In this document: positions 7,382 to 13,577 of the stretch, in pieces
How the letters are laid out: every line of letters starts with the position of its first letter
Numbering within the stretch: the first letter of the stretch is position 1
Assembly (NCBI GenBank): GCA_051880035.1
Contig: JBJENE010000005.1
Coordinates: 1 to 21,205 of the forward strand
Length of the DNA stretch: 21,205 bases
DNA from: Eshraghiella sp051880035
GTDB taxonomy: Bacteria; Bacillota; Clostridia; Lachnospirales; Lachnospiraceae
Direction: 5' to 3'
The notes under the pieces: model-generated
What the model was told of the DNA's origin: nothing
Databases searched by the model: none
The model's input: only the letters and a program-made list of their open reading frames with translations
Made by a program: the position numbers and the translations under genes

Positions 7382-7528
7382 ACAGATTAGTAAATATGCC
7401 CGAAAGGGCATGGTTTGCGAAGTATAAAACGCAAGAAAACAAGCGGATGCGAAGCAGATATTTGTTTTTGCGTCTTTAACGAGCAAACGGCCTGCAAAAG
7501 CAGACCGGAAGCGCCCTTGAAGGGCATG
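7382..7528. repeat. Repeat unit 3
   Basis: Complete 147-bp body. The right arm of rod B has TTTGCG instead of CTTGCG, which keeps a G:U pair if the plus strand is the RNA. Its junction is of the gtgtcagaaga type. Confidence 0.9.
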
Positions 7529-7557
7529 GTGTCAGAAGAAGTAAACAACCTATGAAA

Positions 7558-7705
7558 ACAGATTAGTAAATATGCCCGAAAGGGCACGGTTTGCGAAGTA
7601 TAAAACGCAAGAAAACAAGCGGATGCGAAGCAGACATTTGTTTCTTGCGTCTTTAACGAGCAAACGGCCTGCAAAAGCAGGCCATAAGTGCCCTTGAAGG
7701 GCATG
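7558..7705. repeat. Repeat unit 4
   Basis: Complete 148-bp body, used as reference: hairpin A 7574-7585, outer pairs 7589-7594 with 7660-7665, rod B 7605-7618 with 7638-7650, hairpin C 7668-7681, hairpin D 7689-7703. Confidence 0.9.
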
Positions 7706-7733
7706 GATAAAAAGATACAAACAACCTATGAAA

Positions 7734-7882
7734 ACAGATTAGTAAATATGCCCGAAAGGGCGCAGGTTTGCGAAGAATAAAGCGCAAGGAAACAAGCGGA
7801 TGCAAAGCAGACATTTGTTTCTTGCGTCTTTAACGAGCAAACGGCCTGCAAAAGCAGGTCGGAAGCGCCCTTGAGGGGCATG
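7734..7882. repeat. Repeat unit 5
   Basis: Complete 149-bp body and the most diverged: the left arm of rod B starts GCGCAAGG and hairpin D reads GCCCTTGAGGGGC. Its spacer merges into the left arm of the terminal inverted repeat. Confidence 0.9.
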
Positions 7883-7892
7883 GTGTCAGAAG

Positions 7893-8016
7893 ATATAAAT
7901 AACCTGTTTGAAAGATTTTTGATGCCGTGGGTTCTTGGGCTGCGTTCTCCCGCAGCCCTAGCACCCTTACGAGCATCAACTAAACGCAAGTGCTCTTTCA
8001 AACAGGTTATTTATAT
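7893..8016. repeat. Terminal structured element with 23-bp perfect inverted repeats
   Basis: The 23-bp arms (7893-7915 and 7994-8016) are exact inverted copies. The 78 nt between them fold further: GATGC 7921-7925 with 7973-7977, CGT 7926-7928 with 7969-7971, GGGT 7929-7932 with 7963-7966, and an 8-bp GGGCTGCG/CGCAGCCC stem (7937-7944 with 7951-7958). The left arm resembles the array spacer (gtgtcagaaga..taaa.aacct), so the right arm is in effect an inverted spacer. The right arm contains the stop codon of the flippase-like gene. It could be the end of a mobile element or a structured RNA; a simple terminator is unlikely because no U tract follows on either side in the proper position. Confidence 0.75.
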
Positions 8017-9041
8017 ATTTTTATTTTATCATGCTTCATATCATACCCTGACATAACCATTGTAATTATACTTATAAGGAACGGTACATAATATGTAGAG
8101 ACACGATATAATACCATGCTTGAGCCCGCCATTATCTTACCGAATACCACCGCAAAAAGCAATGAAAATACAACTTCCAGTGAACCCACACCGCCGGATG
8201 TAGGAATAACGCCCATAAGAAGCTGCATAAGCGCCGTAACCGTAAGCGCCTGGGATATAGTAACATTACCGAGGCTTCCCCCTGCCGCATAAATCGCAAT
8301 AACGGGAATTACATACCAGCAGCTCATTTTTATTATATTAAGTACGCTCATTTTAAGCCAAAGGCTTGGAGTTTTGATAATCTTTAAGGTGCCTTCCCGC
8401 AGTTTATTTACCTGATACTTTATCTTTTCCCTGACCGGAACAGCCTTTTCTTTTTTGAGGATTTTATCCAGAAGCTTATATACGAGCTTATGGAATTTCT
8501 CCGAAGCACACAGAAGGAACAGGAAAACAACAATTACCAGATTAAGTCCGACCCCTATGTATATGTAACCGAATGTGGATGAAAAGTTCTTTACCACAAA
8601 CCGGTTGTTGAACAAAAGCATGACCAGTGCATAGGCAACTATTATAAGCTTATGAAATACATACGGCATTGTAGTTATACCGAATGCGGTTCCTGCATCC
8701 ATTCCCTTACGGTTGAGATACAGTGTCTGCCCCGGCTTAATTCCTGCTCCGAATGTTGTAACATTATAAAAAATACTCATGTAAGCAAGAATCATCTGCC
8801 TGCCGAAATTCATGTAATATTTCTCTCTTTTGAAAATAAGCATATAAATTGTGGCATCAATTACATAATACATATTTCCGAGTAAAATCATCAAAAATAG
8901 CATCCACGGTTTCGTATTTGAAAGCTGGCATGCAATATCCCCGATGGAATCCTTAAAAATATACCAGAGAATAAATCCCATAAGTGCAATAATAAACAGA
9001 TAAGCTACTGTCCTGATTATCACTTTTTTCTTATTGTTCAT
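8007..9041 (-). CDS. Flippase-like / LPG-synthase-type integral membrane protein (UPF0104)
   Basis: A 344-residue polytopic membrane protein with about eight hydrophobic segments, matching the LPG_synthase_TM (YbhN/UPF0104) family. The best marker is the C-terminal LLMGVIPTSGGVGSLEVVF near residues 284-302, corresponding to the family P-x-(P/S)-G-G-x-G-x-x-E motif. Members include the membrane part of MprF and putative lipid or glycolipid translocases; the substrate here is unknown, and the cytoplasmic lysyl-transferase domain of MprF is absent. AGGAG lies 6 nt before the ATG. No clear promoter is visible in 9042-9119, and the upstream tRNA-Arg ends in its own terminator. The last codons fall in an AT-rich stretch inside the terminal inverted repeat, so that element may have reshaped the C-terminus. 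Confidence 0.88.
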   Translation of the reverse strand: MNNKKKVIIRTVAYLFIIALMGFILWYIFKDSIGDIACQLSNTKPWMLFLMILLGNMYYVIDATIYMLIFKREKYYMNFGRQMILAYMSIFYNVTTFGAGIKPGQTLYLNRKGMDAGTAFGITTMPYVFHKLIIVAYALVMLLFNNRFVVKNFSSTFGYIYIGVGLNLVIVVFLFLLCASEKFHKLVYKLLDKILKKEKAVPVREKIKYQVNKLREGTLKIIKTPSLWLKMSVLNIIKMSCWYVIPVIAIYAAGGSLGNVTISQALTVTALMQLLMGVIPTSGGVGSLEVVFSLLFAVVFGKIMAGSSMVLYRVSTYYVPFLISIITMVMSGYDMKHDKIKIYK

Positions 9042-9111
9042 CAGTTTCTCCTATAAGTAATGGGTAGGGTTTCCATGCATCCTGTATCCGGCAGAATATA
9101 AACATCCGTAT

Positions 9112-9141
9112 ACACAAAAGACCTGCCATATATGACAGGTC
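9112..9141 (-). terminator. Terminator of tRNA-Arg
   Basis: A 9-bp stem with one G:U pair (9120-9128 with 9133-9141) and a TATA loop; on the minus strand it is followed by TTTTGTGT. It starts 8 nt past the tRNA 3' end. Confidence 0.85.
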
Positions 9142-9148
9142 CTATAAG

Positions 9149-9222
9149 CGCGCCAGAGAGGATTCGAACCCCCGACACCATGGTCCGTAGCCATGTGCTC
9201 TATCCAGCTGAGCTACCAGCGC
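9149..9222 (-). tRNA. tRNA-Arg (anticodon ACG)
   Basis: The minus strand shows a full cloverleaf. Acceptor GCGCTGG pairs with CTGGCGC through two G:U pairs. The anticodon stem CATGG/CCATG encloses CTACGGA with anticodon ACG, normally edited to ICG, and the T arm contains GGTTCGAATCC. No CCA is encoded. It is a single-gene unit with its own promoter and terminator. Confidence 0.96.
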
Positions 9223-9251
9223 ATACATTGCAGAATCACCGCAACACAATG

Positions 9252-9280
9252 ATTCTACAATGTTAAATTTCACTTGTCAA
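9252..9280 (-). promoter_or_regulatory. Promoter of tRNA-Arg
   Basis: The minus strand shows a consensus -35 TTGACA (9275-9280), a 17-bp spacer and -10 TAGAAT (9252-9257). It lies between the pncB stop and the tRNA. Confidence 0.85.
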
Positions 9281-9300
9281 GCATTATTTATAAAATTTCA

Positions 9301-10758
9301 TCAAGAGAATTTGGAAAGCATCTCCTGCTTAATCCTGTACAACTCCATTGACAAATCTACATAATGTTCATGCGGATTTTCAAATCTCTGCTCTTCAGGC
9401 CATACGGTTGTGGCAAGCTGTGTCTTAACTTTTTCCTGGATTTCCTTGAGGGTTGGGAGTTTGTATACCAGTTCTCCGTTCTTAAAAATCTGCTTCTGGA
9501 GCTTTTCACAGGTAAAGTTTGTAAATTTTCTTCTCTTCCAAGGCTTCTTCTCATCCATATAAGGGTAAGGCTTTGTCGGATCAATTTCTTCATCTGCAAG
9601 AGTAATTACATCCGCAATACCATGTCCCGTTTCTTTATCGTATATTCTCCAGAGAGTCTTGAATCCCGGATTGGTAATTTTTTCAACATTCTCGGAAATT
9701 TTAATCTTTGGTTCAAAAGAGCCGTCGTCCGACATAACAGCTGCAAGCTTGTACACTCCGCCAAAGACAGGCTCGGACTTGGCAGTAATCATTCTTTCGC
9801 CAACACCGTATGAATCAATTCTTGCACCCTGCTCATTTAATGAAGTAATAAGATATTCGTCGATACTGTTGGAAACAACGATTTTACAGTCCTCGCATCC
9901 TGCCGCATCAAGTATTTTTCTGACTTTTTTTGTCAGATAAGCAAGATCTCCGCTGTCAATTCTTACGCCCTTAAGCCTTTTTCCCATTGGCTCAAGCACT
10001 TCTTTTGCAACTTTTATTGCATTTTGAATACCGCTTTCAAGAACATTATAGGTATCAATAAGTAATGTACAGCTGTCAGGATATATTTCTGCGTAAGTCT
10101 TAAATGCCTCATACTCAGTATCAAAAAACTGGACAAACGAATGTGCCATTGTTCCCACTGCAGGGACGCCAAACATTTCATCGGAAATAACCGTTGCAGT
10201 AGCACCTACGCCTCCGATGTAACAAGCTCTTGCGCCGTAAATTGCCGCATCACCGCCCTGGGCTCTTCTCGCTCCGAATTCCATAACGGAAGCCTTTCCT
10301 GCTGCCCTTACAATTCGGTTGGCTTTGGTTGCAATAAGTGACTGGTGATTAATTGTCAAAAGAAGCATTGTTTCAAGGAGCTGTGCATCTATTAACGGCG
10401 CAACAACAGTAACCAAAGGTGTATTCGGATATACTATTGTTCCTTCCGGAACCGCATATATATCTCCTTTGAACTTGAAATTTCTAAGGTATTCAAGAAA
10501 TTTTTCATCGAAAAGATTTTTGCTCCTTAAATAATCAATATCAGCATCCGTAAATGAAAGTCCCTGAACATATTCCACAAGCTGCTCAAGTCCGGCCGCA
10601 ATGACAAATCCGCCTTCATCCGGATTTTTTCTGTAAAACATATCAAAAACAACTGTTTTATCTTTCATTCCTTTTACAAAATAACCGTTGCTCATTGTGA
10701 GTTCATAAAAGTCCATAAGCATAGTAAGATTACGACGGTCTTTAAATATCTGGTTCAT
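9301..10758 (-). CDS. pncB: Nicotinate phosphoribosyltransferase
   Basis: Makes nicotinate mononucleotide from nicotinate and PRPP with ATP hydrolysis, the first step of Preiss-Handler NAD salvage in the cytoplasm. The 485 residues fit the longer Firmicutes form. Visible landmarks are DFYELTMSNGYF near residues 16-27, EFGARRAQGGDAA near 160-172, VGTMAHSFVQFF near 201-212 (the histidine corresponds to the phosphorylated residue of the family), LIDTYN near 233-238 and the PRPP-site GVRIDSGDLAYL near 265-276. The C-terminus holds a long RKFTNFTCEKLQKQ-type extension. An AAGGAA site precedes the ATG at a rather long distance. It is probably a separate transcript: a weak promoter lies upstream and tRNA-Arg with its own promoter lies downstream. 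Confidence 0.95.
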   Translation of the reverse strand: MNQIFKDRRNLTMLMDFYELTMSNGYFVKGMKDKTVVFDMFYRKNPDEGGFVIAAGLEQLVEYVQGLSFTDADIDYLRSKNLFDEKFLEYLRNFKFKGDIYAVPEGTIVYPNTPLVTVVAPLIDAQLLETMLLLTINHQSLIATKANRIVRAAGKASVMEFGARRAQGGDAAIYGARACYIGGVGATATVISDEMFGVPAVGTMAHSFVQFFDTEYEAFKTYAEIYPDSCTLLIDTYNVLESGIQNAIKVAKEVLEPMGKRLKGVRIDSGDLAYLTKKVRKILDAAGCEDCKIVVSNSIDEYLITSLNEQGARIDSYGVGERMITAKSEPVFGGVYKLAAVMSDDGSFEPKIKISENVEKITNPGFKTLWRIYDKETGHGIADVITLADEEIDPTKPYPYMDEKKPWKRRKFTNFTCEKLQKQIFKNGELVYKLPTLKEIQEKVKTQLATTVWPEEQRFENPHEHYVDLSMELYRIKQEMLSKFS

Positions 10759-10790
10759 TTATTCTCATTCCTTTGTTTTTTATTTTATTT

Positions 10791-10818
10791 TTTATATGGT
10801 AATCCTATTTTAAAACAA
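10791..10818 (-). promoter_or_regulatory. Probable pncB promoter
   Basis: The minus strand shows -35 TTGTTT (10813-10818), a 16-bp spacer and -10 TATAAA (10791-10796), about 33 nt upstream of the pncB ATG. The boxes are weaker than the other promoters in the window. Confidence 0.4.
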
Positions 10819-10837
10819 TGTCAAACAATACTTTTCG

Positions 10838-11269
10838 TTACAGAAAGCTCAAAAGCTCATTCATAAAATCCTGTTCGATGCTTATCAGTTCGTATACCAG
10901 ATCCTTTATTTCCGAATCCGCATCCTTATATTTATTAAAAAAACGGCTGATGGATTTAATTCCCATATTGCAGCCGTCTATAAGAATTTCGGCAACCCGG
11001 TCGCTTCCACTGTCAATAATAAGTTTTACTTCTGTTCCAAGCCATGCTGCCGCCCTGCTTATTTTGCCGGGGTCCTCTTCATCTTTTCCCGCTTCATTAA
11101 GTTTCTGATGGCATTCGTCACCTATTGAAATATGTTTTTTATTATAATCTTCAACAAGCTTTTTCAACCTTGCATTACTGATATACGGAAGAATCTGTTC
11201 CATGCTGTCAGTTGCATATTTACATCCGGTATTGCATTCTTTCAATAACTTAATGCTGTCCTCATTCAT
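10838..11269 (-). CDS. Hypothetical small helical protein, possibly ferritin-like (DUF2383 type)
   Basis: A 143-residue soluble protein with no signal peptide. Its pattern of long amphipathic helices separated by short loops suggests a four-helix bundle, and features such as NTGCKYATDSMEQILPYI, HISIGDECHQKL and AAAWLGTEVKLIID resemble ferritin-like DUF2383 proteins. The canonical E-x-x-H iron ligands of ferritin or rubrerythrin are not obvious, so a di-iron site cannot be claimed. It has an ideal AGGAGG site 7 nt before the ATG and lies 69 bp after hypE in the same direction with no terminator seen between, so it may be the last gene of the hydrogenase transcript. I do not know its function. 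Confidence 0.72.
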   Translation of the reverse strand: MNEDSIKLLKECNTGCKYATDSMEQILPYISNARLKKLVEDYNKKHISIGDECHQKLNEAGKDEEDPGKISRAAAWLGTEVKLIIDSGSDRVAEILIDGCNMGIKSISRFFNKYKDADSEIKDLVYELISIEQDFMNELLSFL

Positions 11270-11338
11270 AAAAACTCCTCCTTAAAAATTTATTAAATAT
11301 AGTTTTAATATGAGAGTTTTTTATGAAATTATGCATTT

Positions 11339-12319
11339 TTAACAGATTCTTGGCAATCCTTCTCCTATCAGTTCGGTAACCGTACGCACTCCGCCAAGTG
11401 CAGTATTAAGGCACACTCCGCTTCCGTTTGTTACCTTTCCTATGATTGCTGCATTCTCACCGTATCTGCTTTTCCTTATAACAGCAAGAGCATCCTCTGC
11501 CTCATCTTTTGGAAGGATTGCAACCATTTTTCCTTCGTTCCCCATGTGCAGAATATTAAGACCCAGAATTTTGGTAAAAGCCTTTACATTATCTGCAACC
11601 GGAATGTCCTTTTCATTAAGCTCAATTGCGCATTTTCCGGCATCCGCCAGTTCGTTAAGCACAGTTCCAAGCCCTCCTCTTGTAACATCACGCATGGCAT
11701 GAACATGGATTCCTGCTTTTAACAGCCCCGTAACCATTTCATTAAGAGGTGCATTGTCGCTTTCGATGGTATTTAAAAGACCCATCCTGCAGCTTAAAAC
11801 CGTTGCATGATGTTCTCCCAGACTTCCCGATAAAATAACAGCATCTCCCGGTTTACATAATGTGCCGGATATGTTTATATTTTCATCAACAAAACCTACT
11901 CCTGCCGTGTTTATATACAGACCGCCGTTTCCCTCTATTACTTTGGTATCTCCGGCCACTATAATTACTCCTGCTTCTTTTGCTGTTGCCGCCATGGAAT
12001 CTGCTATTTTTTCAAGAAGTTCGGTTTCCGTTCCTTCTTCTATTATAAATCCGCAGGTAATATATTGGGGAACAGCTCCGCGCATAAGAAGGTCGTTTAC
12101 GGTACCGCATATGCACAGTCTTCCGATATCTCCTCCCGGATATATTAAAGGTGTTACCACAAAGCTGTCAGTAGTCATGGCTATCTTTTTATTGCCCGGT
12201 ATGACTGCACAGTCTTCCATTTCATTCAATACCGGATTGGAAAATTTATTTGCAAAAATCTTATCAATCAGCTCTTTGGTGCTTCTGCCGCCACCGCCGT
12301 GTGACATTGTTATTTTCAT
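11339..12319 (-). CDS. hypE: Hydrogenase maturation factor HypE
   Basis: Dehydrates the thiocarboxamide that HypF places on the C-terminal cysteine, giving the thiocyanate that donates CN to iron. The N-terminus carries the glycine-rich MSHGGGGRSTKELI, and AGDTKVIEG near residue 120 belongs to the PurM-like ATP site. The chain ends in the diagnostic PRIC, with the acceptor cysteine as the last residue. A TTG at 12325 could start two residues earlier and overlap hypD, but the ATG at 12319 has AGAGG 6 nt upstream, so I chose it (326 residues). It lies 2 nt after hypD and is the last clear maturation gene of the operon. Confidence 0.96.
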   Translation of the reverse strand: MKITMSHGGGGRSTKELIDKIFANKFSNPVLNEMEDCAVIPGNKKIAMTTDSFVVTPLIYPGGDIGRLCICGTVNDLLMRGAVPQYITCGFIIEEGTETELLEKIADSMAATAKEAGVIIVAGDTKVIEGNGGLYINTAGVGFVDENINISGTLCKPGDAVILSGSLGEHHATVLSCRMGLLNTIESDNAPLNEMVTGLLKAGIHVHAMRDVTRGGLGTVLNELADAGKCAIELNEKDIPVADNVKAFTKILGLNILHMGNEGKMVAILPKDEAEDALAVIRKSRYGENAAIIGKVTNGSGVCLNTALGGVRTVTELIGEGLPRIC

Positions 12320-12321
12320 AA

Positions 12322-13365
12322 TCAACCTCTTTTATTAATAAAATAATTAAAACAGCTGCCTTCCTGGGACACCATGCAGGCTCCTTTCGGCGTGTCAGGT
12401 GTACATACTTTGCCGTAAAGCGGACAATCCGTAGGAGAAATTTTTCCTGTTATTACATCAGGACAGGAACATCCTTTGTCATAAAGGAAATCTTCTGTAA
12501 GGCTTCTGCTTCCGGCATCATATTCTTTAAACTCATCCTTTAGTATCATTCCTGATTCAGGTATTATTCCAAGACCTCTCCACGCAGCATCACAGGGTTG
12601 GAAAAACCTGTGTACCTTGTCATAGGCATTCTTATTTCCTTCGGCGGTAACTACCCTTGGATACATATTTACCACTTCCGGTCTGTTATGAAGCCTTACA
12701 AGCGCACATAATGCCGCAAGAAGCTCTTCGCCTTCAAATCCTGCCACAACAAACGGTACTCCGTATTTATGTGCAAGGGGTACAAAAGGTTCGCTTCCTA
12801 TTACCGCCGCCACATGTCCCGGCGCCAGAAAACCGGAAATCCCCGAAGATGTCTCGCAGACTCTTTCTATTACAGCAGGCATTGTTTTTAATGCCGTAAG
12901 AAGTCTGATGTTTTTAATTCCGGCTTTTATCATTTCTTCCATAAGAATTGCATATACCGGAGTAGTCGTTTCAAATCCCACCGCCGCAAAAACGAATTGG
13001 ATATCCGGCTCTTTTCTTGCATATCCGAGTATATCCAAAGGGGAGTATATCATTCTTACCCTGCCGCCGTCTGCCATAGCCTCCATGAGATTGCTTTGGC
13101 TTCCTCTGACGCGTATCATATCTGCAAATGTGACTACACAGGTTCCCGGTTCTTTTGACAACTCAACAAGTCTGTCAATATATGATGCAACTGTCACACA
13201 CACAGGGCAACCCGGTCCGGAAATCAGTTTTATCTTAGGAGACAGCATATTTACAATACCATTTTCCGAAATTGCTGCAGTATGTGTACCACACACCTCC
13301 ATGAATGTAAGCTGTTCTCCGTCATATTCTGATAATTCTTTTTTGATATCTGAAAGATTCTGCAT
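12322..13365 (-). CDS. hypD: Hydrogenase maturation factor HypD
   Basis: An iron-sulfur scaffold that works with HypC to assemble Fe(CN)2CO before transfer to the large subunit. Of the 347 residues, MEVCGTHT (C25) and GPGCPVC (C53, C56) form the conserved active region. The C-terminal cysteines in CSCPDVITG, DCPLYGKVC, ACMVSQEGSC and neighbours fit the 4Fe-4S site. Its ATG shares one base with the hypC stop (TAATG), so translation is coupled. The length and all key cysteines are normal for the family. Confidence 0.96.
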   Translation of the reverse strand: MQNLSDIKKELSEYDGEQLTFMEVCGTHTAAISENGIVNMLSPKIKLISGPGCPVCVTVASYIDRLVELSKEPGTCVVTFADMIRVRGSQSNLMEAMADGGRVRMIYSPLDILGYARKEPDIQFVFAAVGFETTTPVYAILMEEMIKAGIKNIRLLTALKTMPAVIERVCETSSGISGFLAPGHVAAVIGSEPFVPLAHKYGVPFVVAGFEGEELLAALCALVRLHNRPEVVNMYPRVVTAEGNKNAYDKVHRFFQPCDAAWRGLGIIPESGMILKDEFKEYDAGSRSLTEDFLYDKGCSCPDVITGKISPTDCPLYGKVCTPDTPKGACMVSQEGSCFNYFINKRG

Positions 13366-13577
13366 TAAATTTCCTCCAGTTCCTTAAAAAGAGCCGTCAT
13401 TTCCTCTGCTTCCTGCTGTTTTATGGTCTGGATTATCATCCCGGCATGCACAAGAACATAATCTCCCGGTTTAACACTTACTATTCCGGCATGCGCCTTT
13501 ATAATATTACCGTCATAATCTACTTTGGCATATCCGTCTTCAACAGATATTACTTTGCCCGGTGCAGCTACACACAT
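13365..13577 (-). CDS. hypC: Hydrogenase maturation chaperone HypC
   Basis: A small chaperone that carries the Fe(CN)2CO moiety with HypD and binds the large-subunit precursor. Starting at the ATG at 13577 gives 70 residues beginning MCVAAPGKV, with the essential second-position cysteine, which must become N-terminal after methionine removal. An upstream in-frame ATG at 13604 would add nine residues and bury that cysteine, so it is rejected; AGGAG lies 8 nt before 13577. The motif GDYVLVHAGMIIQ is typical. The start overlaps the hypF stop by 10 nt and the stop overlaps hypD by one base. Confidence 0.96.
   Translation of the reverse strand: MCVAAPGKVISVEDGYAKVDYDGNIIKAHAGIVSVKPGDYVLVHAGMIIQTIKQQEAEEMTALFKELEEI

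Larger units (their letters stand above)
7028..7882. repeat. Tandem array of a 176-bp structured repeat (at least 5 units)
   Basis: Nearly identical 147-149 bp bodies are joined by 28-29 bp spacers; starts at 7382, 7558 and 7734 are exactly 176 bp apart. Each body holds, in plus-strand order, hairpin A (GCCC-GAAA-GGGC), a long rod B (GTTTGC outer pairs, then a 13-bp stem ACGCAAGAAA..CTTGCGT), hairpin C (CCTGC-AAAA-GCAGG) and hairpin D (GCCCTTGAAGGGC). The period is not a multiple of three, so no reading frame runs through it. Units 2 and 4 share one junction sequence and units 3 and 5 another, pointing to amplification as 352-bp dimers. It may be a modular repeat like BOX elements or an array of structured RNAs; I recognise no named family. 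Confidence 0.9.

Noticed and set aside
7028..7882. CRISPR array
   Set aside because: Repeats of about 148 bp with near-constant 28-29 bp spacers and no cas genes; spacers are repeated, not unique.
6933..8001. Several minus-strand reading frames of 61-105 codons across the repeat array, with recurring peptides such as LLLQAVCSLKTQE
   Set aside because: They are translations of the repeated DNA, shift frame from unit to unit because 176 is not divisible by 3, lack ribosome sites and partly read through Ns.
7893..8016. Ordinary rho-independent terminator of the flippase-like gene
   Set aside because: The 78-nt loop, 23-bp arms overlapping the stop codon and lack of a following U tract do not fit; kept as a structured element instead.
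10838..11269. Rubrerythrin or bacterioferritin
   Set aside because: The E-x-x-H iron-ligand pairs of those families are not visible; only a general helical-bundle resemblance remains.
12320..12325. TTG start for HypE overlapping hypD by 4 nt
   Set aside because: The ATG six bases later has a properly spaced AGAGG and gives the normal N-terminus.
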